Shown: positions 39,054-48,871 of the stretch, one piece after another
How positions within the stretch are numbered: the stretch's first letter is position 1
Layout: every line of letters starts with the position of its first letter
Origin: Ideonella sp.
Lineage (GTDB): Bacteria > Pseudomonadota > Gammaproteobacteria > Burkholderiales > Burkholderiaceae_C
Reading direction: 5' to 3'
NCBI GenBank assembly: GCA_015075165.1
Contig: JABTUY010000003.1
Span: forward strand, 62,001-126,000
DNA: 64,000 bases
Notes under the pieces: model-generated
Seen by the model: the letters and a program-made list of their open reading frames with translations, nothing else
The model's database searches: none
Told to the model about the DNA's origin: nothing
Program-made: the position numbers and the translations under genes

Positions 39054-40255
39054 AATTCGGCATCGATTGCCTGCTGGCCGATCGTGCGGCGCTCGCGCAG
39101 CTCGCCGGGCGACGGGTGGCGCTGGTCGCGCATCCTGCCTCGGTCACCGAGGAGCTCGTGCATTCGCTCGATGCGCTGATCGCCGCCGGCGTGCGCGTCA
39201 CCAGCGCCTTCGGCCCGCAGCACGGCCTCAAGGGCGACAAGCAGGACAACATGGTCGAGACCGCGGACGAAGTCGACCCGCGTTACGGCATACCGATCTT
39301 CAGCCTCTATGGCGAGGTGCGCCGCCCGAGCGCGGCGATGATGGCCACGGCCGACGTGTTCCTGTTCGATCTGCAGGACCTCGGCTGCCGCATCTACACC
39401 TTCGTGACGACGTTGCGCTACCTGCTCGAGGCGGCGGCCGCGCACGGCAAGGAGGTCTGGGTGCTCGACCGGCCCAATCCCGCGGGCCGGCCGGTCGAAG
39501 GCCTGACGCTCGTGCCCGGCCACGACAGTTTCGTCGGCGCCGCGCCGATGCCGATGCGCCACGGGCTCACGCTCGGCGAAATGGGGCACTGGTTCAAGCG
39601 CGAGCTCGGGATCGACGTCGCCTATCGCGTAGTCACGATGCAAGGTTGGCAACCCGACGCTGCGCCCGGTCACGGCTGGCCCGACGACCGCATCTGGATC
39701 AACCCGAGCCCCAACGCCGCGAACCTGAACATGGCCCGCGCCTATGCCGGCACGGTGATGCTGGAGAGCACCACGCTGTCCGAGGGCCGCGGCACAACCC
39801 GGCCGCTCGAGGTGCTCTTCGGCGCGCCGGACGTCGATGCCGCGCGCGTGCTGCAGGAGATGCAACGCCTCGCGCCGGACTGGATGCGCGGCTGCGCGTT
39901 GCGGCCGTGCTGGTTCGAGCCCACGTTCCACAAGCACGCCAACAGCTTGTGCAGCGCGCTGATGGTCCACGCCGAAGGCCGCTTCTACGATCACCTCGCG
40001 TTCCGCCCCTGGCGGCTTCAGGCGCTGGCGCTGCGCTCGATCCGCAGGCTCTACCCCGGCTACGCGATCTGGCGCGACTTCGCGTACGAGTACGAGCGCG
40101 GGCGCCTGGCGATCGACGTGATCAACGGCGGGCCTGCATTGCGCGAGTGGGTCGACGACGCGGCCGCGACGCCGGGCGACCTCGACGCGCTCGCTGCGCG
40201 CGACGAAGCGGCGTGGCGCGAGGCGACCGCGCCGCTGCTGCTGTATCGATCCTGA
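39050..40255 (+). CDS. DUF1343 protein (NamZ-like exo-beta-N-acetylmuramidase family)
   Basis: A 401-aa protein of the DUF1343 family; the characterised Bacillus member NamZ releases terminal MurNAc from peptidoglycan fragments. Visible landmarks are FGPQHGLKGDKQDNMVET, FDLQDLGCRIYTF, VLDRPNPAGRPVEG and WINPSPNAANLNMARAYAGT followed by LSEGRGTTRPLE. No signal peptide is found, so it may act in the cytosol on recycled muropeptides. The coupled DOMON partner and neighbours of cell wall metabolism (mltG upstream by 5 kb) make a wall recycling role plausible. Confidence 0.88.
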   Translation: MKFGIDCLLADRAALAQLAGRRVALVAHPASVTEELVHSLDALIAAGVRVTSAFGPQHGLKGDKQDNMVETADEVDPRYGIPIFSLYGEVRRPSAAMMATADVFLFDLQDLGCRIYTFVTTLRYLLEAAAAHGKEVWVLDRPNPAGRPVEGLTLVPGHDSFVGAAPMPMRHGLTLGEMGHWFKRELGIDVAYRVVTMQGWQPDAAPGHGWPDDRIWINPSPNAANLNMARAYAGTVMLESTTLSEGRGTTRPLEVLFGAPDVDAARVLQEMQRLAPDWMRGCALRPCWFEPTFHKHANSLCSALMVHAEGRFYDHLAFRPWRLQALALRSIRRLYPGYAIWRDFAYEYERGRLAIDVINGGPALREWVDDAAATPGDLDALAARDEAAWREATAPLLLYRS

Positions 40256-40316
40256 AGCGGCCTCGCAGGTGTTTCCGCGGGCCGGTCGCGTCAACCGGCA
40301 GCGGGTCGCTGCAGCT

Positions 40317-41582
40317 TCAATGTGCCATCGTGGCTGCCGACAAGCCGTCGGTGCGCGGTCCGCGCGCGGCGAGCGCATAGAACAGCGCACCGGCAATCGC
40401 CAGCAGGTCGGTGGCGAGCAGCACGTAGGTGAGCGCCTGACCCGATCCGACGGCGTTCATGCGGTCACTCACCGCCCCCACCGCCAGATTGCCGATCGCG
40501 ATCGCGAACACGTTGATCAGCAGCATCGTGAAGCCGGTGATGGTCGAGCGCATGGCGTTCGGCGTCAGGCCCTGGATCAGCGCAAGCGAAGGACCGTAGG
40601 TTGCCAGCGGCAGGAAGAAGCCCGCGCACATGCCGACGTAGAACAGCGGCGTCCCCGGATGGGCAAAGCGATACGCCACCATCAGCGGACCGCAGATCGC
40701 GATCAGCAGCACGACGAAGCCGGCATGGCCGCCCGGCATGCGCTTGGCCACGCGGTCGCTCAGCACGCCACCGACCACCGAGCCGACGATGCCGAAGACG
40801 ATGCCCAGCGCACCGAGCTGGCGCGCCATCGTCGCCGCGTCGAGGCCGCGCTCGCGCGTCAGCCACAGTTGCGCGAACGAGATGCCGACGAACGCCATGT
40901 GCACCAGCACGAAGCCGACGATCGTGCTCGCCACCGTCGCGTTGCCGCGCAAAAGCCCGACGACGTTGCGCAGTTGTTGCCCGAACGGCGCGCCGCGCTC
41001 CGACTCGGCCTGTCGAGCGCGATCGTCCTTCAGCAGCAGCGCCGGCAGACCGACGACGACGCCGATCACGCCCAGCGCGTAGAACGTGCCGCGCCAGCCG
41101 AGCGACGCGCCGAGCGTGCCGGCGAGCGTGAATGCCAGGCCGATGCCGAGCGGAATGCCCATGAAGAACACACCGACAGCGGTGCCGGCGCGACGTGGCG
41201 GGAACAGCTCCATCAGCAGCGACACCGCGGCGGGAACGAGCGCCGCCTCGCCCGACGCAACCAGGAAGCGCGCCGCCACCATCTGGCCGAAGTTCTGCGC
41301 CGCCCCCGACGCGCCGGTGCAGACGCTCCAGATCAGGATGCCGACGGCGATGACCCGGGTGCGACTGAAGCGGTCGGCGAGGCTGCCGAGGAATACGGCC
41401 ATGAAGCCGAAGCTCAGCACCCACACCGCGCCGGCCAGAAACCCGTACTGCGCGTTGCCGATCGAGAGCTCGCGCGTGATCTGCGGCGAGAAGCCCAGCA
41501 GCATGTTGCGATCGATGTGGGCCATCACGTGGATCACCAGCAGCGCGATCAGCGCGGCATGGGGGCTGTCTTTCCAGCGCAT
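40317..41582 (-). CDS. MFS transporter
   Basis: A 421-aa permease with about twelve helices; ATG 41582 starts MRWKDSPHAALIALLVIHVMAHIDRN. The MFS loop motif appears as LGSLADRFSRTRVIA between helices 2 and 3, and a second copy as GGVLSDRVAKRMPGGHAG. It probably imports an organic acid for the BKACE/CMD genes immediately upstream in the same direction; the gap to BKACE is 29 bases. Substrate unknown. Confidence 0.88.
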   Translation of the reverse strand: MRWKDSPHAALIALLVIHVMAHIDRNMLLGFSPQITRELSIGNAQYGFLAGAVWVLSFGFMAVFLGSLADRFSRTRVIAVGILIWSVCTGASGAAQNFGQMVAARFLVASGEAALVPAAVSLLMELFPPRRAGTAVGVFFMGIPLGIGLAFTLAGTLGASLGWRGTFYALGVIGVVVGLPALLLKDDRARQAESERGAPFGQQLRNVVGLLRGNATVASTIVGFVLVHMAFVGISFAQLWLTRERGLDAATMARQLGALGIVFGIVGSVVGGVLSDRVAKRMPGGHAGFVVLLIAICGPLMVAYRFAHPGTPLFYVGMCAGFFLPLATYGPSLALIQGLTPNAMRSTITGFTMLLINVFAIAIGNLAVGAVSDRMNAVGSGQALTYVLLATDLLAIAGALFYALAARGPRTDGLSAATMAH

Positions 41583-41611
41583 CGCTCGTCTCCGGGTGAT
41601 GTGATCGGCAG

Positions 41612-42667
41612 TCAGGCCGCGCGACGCAGCGGCGCGCCGCGCTCGCCATCGCGGCGGTTGGGCGCGTAGCCCAGCCGTGCCAGCGTCTCGTCGGCCGATC
41701 GATAGTGCGTGCCGATCTGGTAGATCGCCTTCGCCTGCTCGCCGCTGGCGACGTCGCGATGCAGTTCGCGCGCGATGCGCACCATCTGCTCGACCTGGCG
41801 CACGCTGCTGATGCGCTCGCCCTTGCGTCCCCACAGGTTGTCCTCGATGCCGACGCGCACGTGCAGGCCCATCGCGATGGCCATCGTGTTCAGCGGCAGC
41901 ACATTGCGCATGATCGACTCGATCGTCAGCACCGCGCCGGGCGGCACGCGGCGGATGAACTCCATCATGTTGTACGGATTGGGTCCGTCGGCGCCGCCGC
42001 CGATGCCCACCCAGTTGAGCACCAGTGGGCCGGTGTAGATGCCGCGGCGGAGCAGCCGTTCTACCGTTTCGAGCTGGCCGGCATCGCCGAGCATGAAGTG
42101 CGGCTGGATGCGCGCCGCCTGCAACCGCCTGAGGTGCTCGGCCACGAACGCCGGCCCCGAGGGGATCGTCATCTCGGTGTAGGCCTGCTGGTAGGCCGGC
42201 AGCGCGAGCGAGGTGCCGGCTACGTCGTCGGCGCTCAACAACTCGCACACGTTCATCTGGTTGGTGTTGATGGCGATCGTCACCTGGTCGGGCTTCGGTG
42301 TCAGCTCGGCCAGCATGTGGCGCGTGTCGTCGTTGAGCCAGTTCGCACCAGCGCCCTCGCCCTCCGGCGCGAACGAGATCGAGCCGCCCACCTGCAGCAG
42401 CATCTTCGGCACCGCCTGCCGCAGCCGCGCCAGCATCTCGTTGAACATCGACAGACGCTTGCTGCCCTTGCCGTCGGCCTCGCGCACATGCACGTGCAGC
42501 ACGGTGGCGCCGGCGTTCCAGCAGTCCACCGCCTTTTGCACCTGCTCGGCCATGGTGACCGGGATATCGTCGGAATCCCCGGGCAGGAACTCAGGCCCGT
42601 ACGGTGCCACCTGGATCACCAGTGGCTGTTGGTTCTCGGGCAGCAGCGAGTCGTCGAGGAATTGCAT
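41612..42667 (-). CDS. Beta-keto acid cleavage enzyme family (BKACE, DUF849)
   Basis: A 351-aa zinc TIM-barrel enzyme. Members cleave a beta-keto acid with acetyl-CoA to acetoacetate and an acyl-CoA. The metal ligands are in VLHVHVREADGKGSKR (HxH), the acceptor site includes VQVAPYGPEFLPGD, and GIEDNLWGRKGERIS is a conserved loop near the substrate. Start at ATG 42667. Located between the MFS gene and the carboxymuconolactone decarboxylase gene on one strand; the divergent AraC protein is the likely regulator. Natural substrate unresolved. Confidence 0.9.
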   Translation of the reverse strand: MQFLDDSLLPENQQPLVIQVAPYGPEFLPGDSDDIPVTMAEQVQKAVDCWNAGATVLHVHVREADGKGSKRLSMFNEMLARLRQAVPKMLLQVGGSISFAPEGEGAGANWLNDDTRHMLAELTPKPDQVTIAINTNQMNVCELLSADDVAGTSLALPAYQQAYTEMTIPSGPAFVAEHLRRLQAARIQPHFMLGDAGQLETVERLLRRGIYTGPLVLNWVGIGGGADGPNPYNMMEFIRRVPPGAVLTIESIMRNVLPLNTMAIAMGLHVRVGIEDNLWGRKGERISSVRQVEQMVRIARELHRDVASGEQAKAIYQIGTHYRSADETLARLGYAPNRRDGERGAPLRRAA

Positions 42668-42695
42668 GGTCGTAGTCTCCGTGGGTGGTGATGGC

Positions 42696-43100
42696 TCAGC
42701 GATCGGGTGCCGCGCCCGCGTCACGGGCGGCCAGCTCCTCGAGCAGGATCGGCGCACCGACGCTCATCGTGTGGATGCCCAGCACGCTGACGAGCTGCAG
42801 CACTGCGGTGATCTCGTCTTTCGTCGCGCCGAGCGCGAGCGCATGGCGGATGTGGCGGCGCACCCCTGGCGCGTACAGGTGCGTGCACGACGCGTCGACC
42901 GCGATCGCGATGAATTCGATCGTCTTCGCATCGAGCACGCCCGAGACCATCGGCGGCACGGCCATCGCCATGAAACGCTCGGTCCAGGCCGGATCCAGCT
43001 GCTGGAACGGATCCCATGCCGGGTTCCAGGCGCCGCGCGCGCGCAGCGCGTCGCAGATGGGCGTCGGGGTGGTTTTCGCGGCGGCGTCGTTAGCATGCAT
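42696..43100 (-). CDS. Carboxymuconolactone decarboxylase / AhpD-like protein
   Basis: A 134-aa small helical protein. VSGVLDAKTIEFIAIAVDASCTHLY and KDEITAVLQLVSVLGIHTMSVGAP give the CMD-domain fold, usually a hexamer. The lone Cys in DASCTHLY lacks the CxxC partner of AhpD, so a peroxidase role is unlikely. It opens a leftward set with BKACE and the MFS gene, suggesting a catabolic or isomerase function. The start at ATG 43100 gives a normal N terminus. Confidence 0.85.
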   Translation of the reverse strand: MHANDAAAKTTPTPICDALRARGAWNPAWDPFQQLDPAWTERFMAMAVPPMVSGVLDAKTIEFIAIAVDASCTHLYAPGVRRHIRHALALGATKDEITAVLQLVSVLGIHTMSVGAPILLEELAARDAGAAPDR

Positions 43101-43187
43101 GGGGCGGCATTGTTTGTCTGACCGCAAAGCCGCACTTGACCGATCGGGACAGAGACTTACCATTTCGGGACAACCCGAGATGGCCCG

Positions 43188-44186
43188 ATGGTCGCCCTTG
43201 TTCGCAGCGCCAGCCTGACCCAGTTCGCCGAAGTGGCCGCATCGTGCGGCCTCGATGCGCGCACGCTGGTGCGAGAGGCCGGGTTGCCGCTGCGCTGTCT
43301 CGACGAGCCTGACCTCAAGGTGCCTGCCGCCGCGGTGAGCCGCCTGCTCGAACTCGCCGCGACGCGTGGGCGCGAGGCCGCGTTCGGGCTGCGCATGGCG
43401 CAGTCGCGGCGGCTCTCGAACCTCGGGCCGTTGGCGCTGCTGGTGCGCGACGAGCCCACGCTGCGCAGCGTCCTCGAAGCGCTGGTGCGCTACATCCACC
43501 TGCACAACGAGGCGCTCGCACTGGGGATCGAGGAGGTCGGCAATCTGGTGGTGATCCGCGAGGATCTGCTGCATCACGGGCGTGAACCGCTGCGCCAGGC
43601 AACCGAACTGGTGCTTGCCGTCACCCATCGCGTGCTCAGCATCTTCCTCGGTGCGTCGTGGCGGCCGCGACTGGTGTGTTTCGCGCACCGCGCGCCGGCC
43701 AGCGATGCGCTGCACCGTCGCGTGTTCGGCGACGCGATCGAGTTTGGCCACGAGTTCAACGGCATCGTCTGCAACGCGAGCGATCTCGACGCGCCGAACC
43801 CCGGAGCAGACCCGGTGATGGCGCGCTATGCGCACGCCTTGCTGAAGCAGGGCCTCGACGCGCCATCGGACATGGCCTCGCGCGTGCGGCAGTTCGTCGT
43901 GCTGCTGCTGCCGCGCGGCCATTGCCGCGTCGAGATCGTCGCCCAGCACCTCGGCATCGACCGCCGCACGATCGCCCGGCGTCTCGCGGCCGAAGGCACG
44001 ACCTTCAGCGCGTTGGTCGACGAGTTGCGGCGCGATCTGTTCGAGCGGTCACGCAAGGACGGAGCGCGTACCCTCGGCGAGGTGTCGGCGCTGCTCGGGT
44101 TCTCGGCACAGAGCGCGTTTTCGCGCTGGCATCGGCGCGCCTACGGCGGCGCCGCTCGCGCACGCTGGCCGGTGGCCCCGCGCTGA
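43188..44186 (+). CDS. AraC-family transcriptional regulator
   Basis: A 332-aa regulator with an N-terminal arabinose-binding-like domain of the OruR/ArgR kind (about 20-200, LDARTLVREAGLPL through QATELVLAVTHRV) and a C-terminal double HTH, IVAQHLGIDRRTIARRLAAEG and LGEVSALLGFSAQSAFSRW. Divergent from the CMD/BKACE/MFS genes with 87 bases between, so it probably controls them. The gap contains CGGGACAGAG and CGGGACAACCCGAGATGG as possible repeated half-sites. Confidence 0.92.
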   Translation: MVALVRSASLTQFAEVAASCGLDARTLVREAGLPLRCLDEPDLKVPAAAVSRLLELAATRGREAAFGLRMAQSRRLSNLGPLALLVRDEPTLRSVLEALVRYIHLHNEALALGIEEVGNLVVIREDLLHHGREPLRQATELVLAVTHRVLSIFLGASWRPRLVCFAHRAPASDALHRRVFGDAIEFGHEFNGIVCNASDLDAPNPGADPVMARYAHALLKQGLDAPSDMASRVRQFVVLLLPRGHCRVEIVAQHLGIDRRTIARRLAAEGTTFSALVDELRRDLFERSRKDGARTLGEVSALLGFSAQSAFSRWHRRAYGGAARARWPVAPR

Positions 44187-44246
44187 AAGGCCATCCGGCC
44201 GGGAGACGCTACCCAGTGGACGCGAGAGGTGCCGAGGAACCCTCGA

Positions 44247-45089
44247 TCAGCCCGCCGGTTCAAGCACCGCAATGCCGGCAGCCGTGTTCGAGATCGGAAT
44301 GTGGTACGTGGTGTGCACCTTGCGCACCGCGCCGTCGCCGAGCGCCGCGCGCGCGGCGAGCCACATCACCAGCTCGACGCCCTGCGTGCCGGTGAGCCTG
44401 ACCAGTTCGGGGATCGAGTAGCGCGTGGCCCACTTCGGGTCGCCGACCATGCTGTGGATGAACTGCAGGTCGAACTCCTTGTTGATGAAGCCGGCGCGCT
44501 GGCCGTCGAGCTGGTGCGACAAGCCGCCGGTGCCGAGGATCAGCACGCGCGCATCGGAATCCCAGCTGCGCACGGCGCGGCCCACGGCTTCGCCCAGCTT
44601 GTAGCAGCGCGCGGCGCTGGGCATCGGGTGCTGCACGGTGTTGATGCACACCGGTACCACCTTCACCGGCCACTTCTGTTCGGGCCACAGTAGCGCCATC
44701 GGCAGCGTCACTGCATGGTCGAACACCATCTCCTGGCAGGTGGTGACGTCGAACTCGTCGCCGACCAGCGAGTCGATCAGATGCCACGACAGATCGAGCT
44801 CGCCGGCGAACGGCGGCATCGTCGGGATGCCCCAACCCTCGTCGGTGCTGCGGTACTCGGCGGCCGCGCCGATTGCGAAGGTGGGCATCTTGTCGAGGAA
44901 GAAGTTCAGGCCGTGATCGTTGTAGATCGCCACCACCACGTCGGGCTTGGCCGCGGCGACCCAGCGGCGCACCGGCGGAAAGCCGTCGAAGAACGGCTTC
45001 CAGTACGGGTCGGCCTGCAGGCCCTTGGCGATCGCGCCGCCGATCGCGGGCACGTGCGAGGTGGTGATGGTTCCGACGATCTTCGCCAT
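44247..45089 (-). CDS. Extradiol ring-cleavage dioxygenase beta subunit, LigB family (second copy)
   Basis: A 280-aa catalytic subunit homologous to protocatechuate 4,5-dioxygenase LigB. Iron ligands are kept: His in [10 protein letters not shown], His in YNDHGLNF and Glu in GTQGVELVMW. The catalytic His in GTGGLSHQL is kept as well. It is directly downstream of its small subunit gene (2 bases apart). It is a paralog of the enzyme at 47496, and lacks that enzyme's C-terminal repeat insert. Substrate may be gallate, protocatechuate or an analog. Confidence 0.9.
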   Translation of the reverse strand: MAKIVGTITTSHVPAIGGAIAKGLQADPYWKPFFDGFPPVRRWVAAAKPDVVVAIYNDHGLNFFLDKMPTFAIGAAAEYRSTDEGWGIPTMPPFAGELDLSWHLIDSLVGDEFDVTTCQEMVFDHAVTLPMALLWPEQKWPVKVVPVCINTVQHPMPSAARCYKLGEAVGRAVRSWDSDARVLILGTGGLSHQLDGQRAGFINKEFDLQFIHSMVGDPKWATRYSIPELVRLTGTQGVELVMWLAARAALGDGAVRKVHTTYHIPISNTAAGIAVLEPAG

Positions 45090-45091
45090 GT

Positions 45092-45442
45092 TCAGCCCCT
45101 GGCGGCCACGAGCTTGGCCTTGAACGCGTCCTTGGTCATGCCGGTCTGCTGCGCGCCGAGGTCCTGCACGTCGAGGCCGAAGATGCCGGCGAACTTGGCG
45201 AGGTAGTAGACGTTGCCGCCGGCGGCCAGCAGCGCGAGCACGTTGCGCGCCTTGATCGCGGCGCGCTGCTCGTCGTTGAGGCCGTAGCGAGCGCAGTACG
45301 CTTCCTCGTCGCGCTTGAACGCCTCGCGGTTGGCGGCGTCGTTGAACGAGTAGCACATCTTGTTCAGGGCGTAGCCCTTGCGCGCCTGCGCGCCATCGAA
45401 CAAGGTGGTGCCGGGAATCTCGGGCTTGGCGGCTGCGGCCAT
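45092..45442 (-). CDS. Extradiol dioxygenase alpha subunit, LigA family (second copy)
   Basis: A 116-aa small subunit. IPGTTLFDGAQARKGYALNKMCYSFN and GLNDEQRAAIKARN match LigA of protocatechuate 4,5-dioxygenase. ATG 45442 is selected for the best family N terminus. It pairs with the LigB-type gene following by 2 bases. Upstream of it, 99 bases separate it from the aldo/keto reductase gene; a TTGACA box is seen there (45522-45527) but no good -10, so separate transcription is possible. Confidence 0.9.
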   Translation of the reverse strand: MAAAAKPEIPGTTLFDGAQARKGYALNKMCYSFNDAANREAFKRDEEAYCARYGLNDEQRAAIKARNVLALLAAGGNVYYLAKFAGIFGLDVQDLGAQQTGMTKDAFKAKLVAARG

Positions 45443-45541
45443 CGGTGGTCTCCTCGGCGCGCCGCGTGCGCGCTCTGTGGCGGCCACGTTGCCAGCAACA
45501 GCCGGCGCCGCGTTTGCCTTATGTCAAGACCGCGGACCGCC

Positions 45542-46540
45542 TCAGTACGGCTCGGTGTCGACCTCGACGGCGTTGCCCGCGCTGTAGCGCGCGCCGGCCA
45601 CGGTGCACTGGTTGATCAGCGCGTCGGCGCGCGCCCGATGCACAGCGGCGAGCTCGAGCGCCGCGGCGCCGAGGTTCTCCTGCAGGTGCGCCAGCTGGGT
45701 GGTGCCCGGCAGGGCGACCACGTGCTCGCCCTGCGCCAGCACCCAGGCCAAGGCCAGTTGCGCCATCGTGCAGCCGGCCTCGCGCGCGAGCGCGGCAAAG
45801 CCCGGCAGCAGTTCGAGGTTGCGCGCATAGGTTGCGGGCTCGAAGCGCGGCATCGCGCGGCGGATGTCCTTCGGTGGCAGCGCGGCCACGTCGCGCAGCT
45901 GCCCGGTGAGGAAGCCGCGTGCCAGCGGGCTGAACGCCACCAGCGTCGCGCCGAGTTCGCGGCAGGCGCCGAGCACGCCGATCTCGACGTTGCGGCTCCA
46001 CAGCGAGTATTCCGACTGCACCGCGACGATCGGGTGCACCGCGTGCGCGCGACGCAGCGTGGCGGCCGACACCTCCGACAGCCCGAGCGCCCTCACCTTG
46101 CCGGCGCGCACGAGATCGGCCAGCGCCCCGACCGAATCCTCGATCGGCACCGCCTTGTCCCAGCGATGCAGGTAGTACAGGTCGATCACGTCGGTGCCCA
46201 GGCGGCGCAGGCTGTCGTCGCAGTTGCGGCGAATGGCCTCGGGGCGGCCATCGATCACGCGCTTGACGCCGTCGGCGAACGCCACGCCGGCCATGCCGCC
46301 CTTGCTCGCCAGCACGATGCGCGAGCGGTGCGCTTTCAGCACACGGCCCACCAGCGTCTCGTTGGTGCCGAAGCCGTACAACGCCGCAGTGTCGAACAGC
46401 GTCACGCCGCGCTCGAGCGCTTCGAGCATCACGCGCTCGGCCTGCTCGGGCGACGGCGGCGTGCCGTAGGCATGGCTGAAGCCCATGCAGCCGAGGCCGA
46501 TGCACGAGACCTCGAGCGGGCCGATGCGGCGCGACTTCAT
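45542..46540 (-). CDS. Aldo/keto reductase
   Basis: A 332-aa NADPH-dependent TIM-barrel oxidoreductase. The active-site residues are in LFDTAALYGFG (Asp and Tyr), VLASKGG (Lys) and YYLHRWDK (His). Cofactor-binding features LGLSEVSAATLRRA, VQSEYSLWSRN and ALPGTTQLAHL are present. It sits in the protocatechuate meta-cleavage operon, 7 bases after ligC, so it may reduce a pathway aldehyde or keto acid, but no such step is standard. Confidence 0.9.
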   Translation of the reverse strand: MKSRRIGPLEVSCIGLGCMGFSHAYGTPPSPEQAERVMLEALERGVTLFDTAALYGFGTNETLVGRVLKAHRSRIVLASKGGMAGVAFADGVKRVIDGRPEAIRRNCDDSLRRLGTDVIDLYYLHRWDKAVPIEDSVGALADLVRAGKVRALGLSEVSAATLRRAHAVHPIVAVQSEYSLWSRNVEIGVLGACRELGATLVAFSPLARGFLTGQLRDVAALPPKDIRRAMPRFEPATYARNLELLPGFAALAREAGCTMAQLALAWVLAQGEHVVALPGTTQLAHLQENLGAAALELAAVHRARADALINQCTVAGARYSAGNAVEVDTEPY

Positions 46541-46547
46541 CGCCCGC

Positions 46548-47495
46548 TCACGCCAGCTGCTGCTCCAGCTGGTGCAGCACCTGGTAGCACGGCAGCACCT
46601 GCGCCACGCTGGCGTTGGGCTCGCGGCCTTCGCGGATGGCGGCGAAGAACTCGCGGTCCTGCAGCTCGATGCCGTTCATCGACACGTCGACCTTCGAGAC
46701 ATCGATCTTCTCGTCCCGGCCGTTGTAGAGGTCGTCGTAGCGCGCGATGTAGGTGCCGCTGTCGCCGATGTAGCGGAAGAACGTGCCCAGTGGGCCTTCA
46801 TTGTTGAAGCTCAGACTGAGCGTGCAGATCGCGCCGTTGGCGGCCTTGAGCTGGATGCTCATGTCCATCGCGATGCCCAGCGTCGGGTGGATCGGGCCCT
46901 GGATCGCGTTGGCCTTCACGATCGGCGAACGCGCCTGGTACGCGAACAGATCGACCGTGTGCGCGGCGTGGTGCCACAGCAGGTGGTCGGTCCAGCTGCG
47001 CGGTTGGCCGAGGGCGTTCATGTTGGTGCGGCGGAAGAAGTACGTCTGCACGTCCATCTGCTGCACATGCAACTCGCCGGCCACGATGCGCTTGTGCACC
47101 CACTGGTGGCTCGGGTTGAAGCGCCTCGTGTGGCCGCACATCGCCACCTTGCCCACCTGCTGCTGCAGCGCGACGACGGCCTGGCCATCTTTCAGCGCAT
47201 CACACAGCGGGATCTCGACCTGCACATGCTTGCCGGCCTTCAGGCAGGCGATGGTCTGCTCGGCGTGCATCTGCGTCGGCGTGGCGAGGATCACCGCGTC
47301 GAGCTCCTTGAGCTTCAGGCTCTCGCCGAGGTCGGTGGCCACGTGGGCGATGCCGTACCTCGCGGCCGCCTCCTGCGTCTTGGCGAGCTCGCGGCCGACC
47401 ACCGAGATCACCTTCACGTCGGGAATCTGCCGGATGGCATCGAGGTGCTTGACGCCGAATGCACCGGCGCCGGCCAGCGCCACTTGGATGGTCAT
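46548..47495 (-). CDS. ligC: 4-carboxy-2-hydroxymuconate-6-semialdehyde dehydrogenase
   Basis: NAD(P)-dependent enzyme that oxidises the hemiacetal of the ring-cleavage product to 2-pyrone-4,6-dicarboxylate. It has 315 aa and is of the Gfo/Idh/MocA family. The N-terminal Rossmann site VALAGAGAFGVKHLDAI, the ATPTQMHAEQT loop and the EIPLCDALKDG catalytic Glu region fit LigC. It directly abuts ligB (no spacer), consistent with its place as second step. Other Gfo/Idh enzymes cannot be excluded by motif alone, but context is strong. Confidence 0.92.
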   Translation of the reverse strand: MTIQVALAGAGAFGVKHLDAIRQIPDVKVISVVGRELAKTQEAAARYGIAHVATDLGESLKLKELDAVILATPTQMHAEQTIACLKAGKHVQVEIPLCDALKDGQAVVALQQQVGKVAMCGHTRRFNPSHQWVHKRIVAGELHVQQMDVQTYFFRRTNMNALGQPRSWTDHLLWHHAAHTVDLFAYQARSPIVKANAIQGPIHPTLGIAMDMSIQLKAANGAICTLSLSFNNEGPLGTFFRYIGDSGTYIARYDDLYNGRDEKIDVSKVDVSMNGIELQDREFFAAIREGREPNASVAQVLPCYQVLHQLEQQLA

Positions 47496-48828
<1,333 letters not shown>

Positions 48829-48871
48829 TGGGTCCTCATGGAAACTTGCCGCGGCGGCGTTCGATGGAGCG

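Noticed and set aside
40269-41669. Open frame of 466 codons on the plus strand
   Set aside because: It is antisense to the MFS gene, and its product is an Arg/Ala/His/Gln-rich sequence without domain or start signal.
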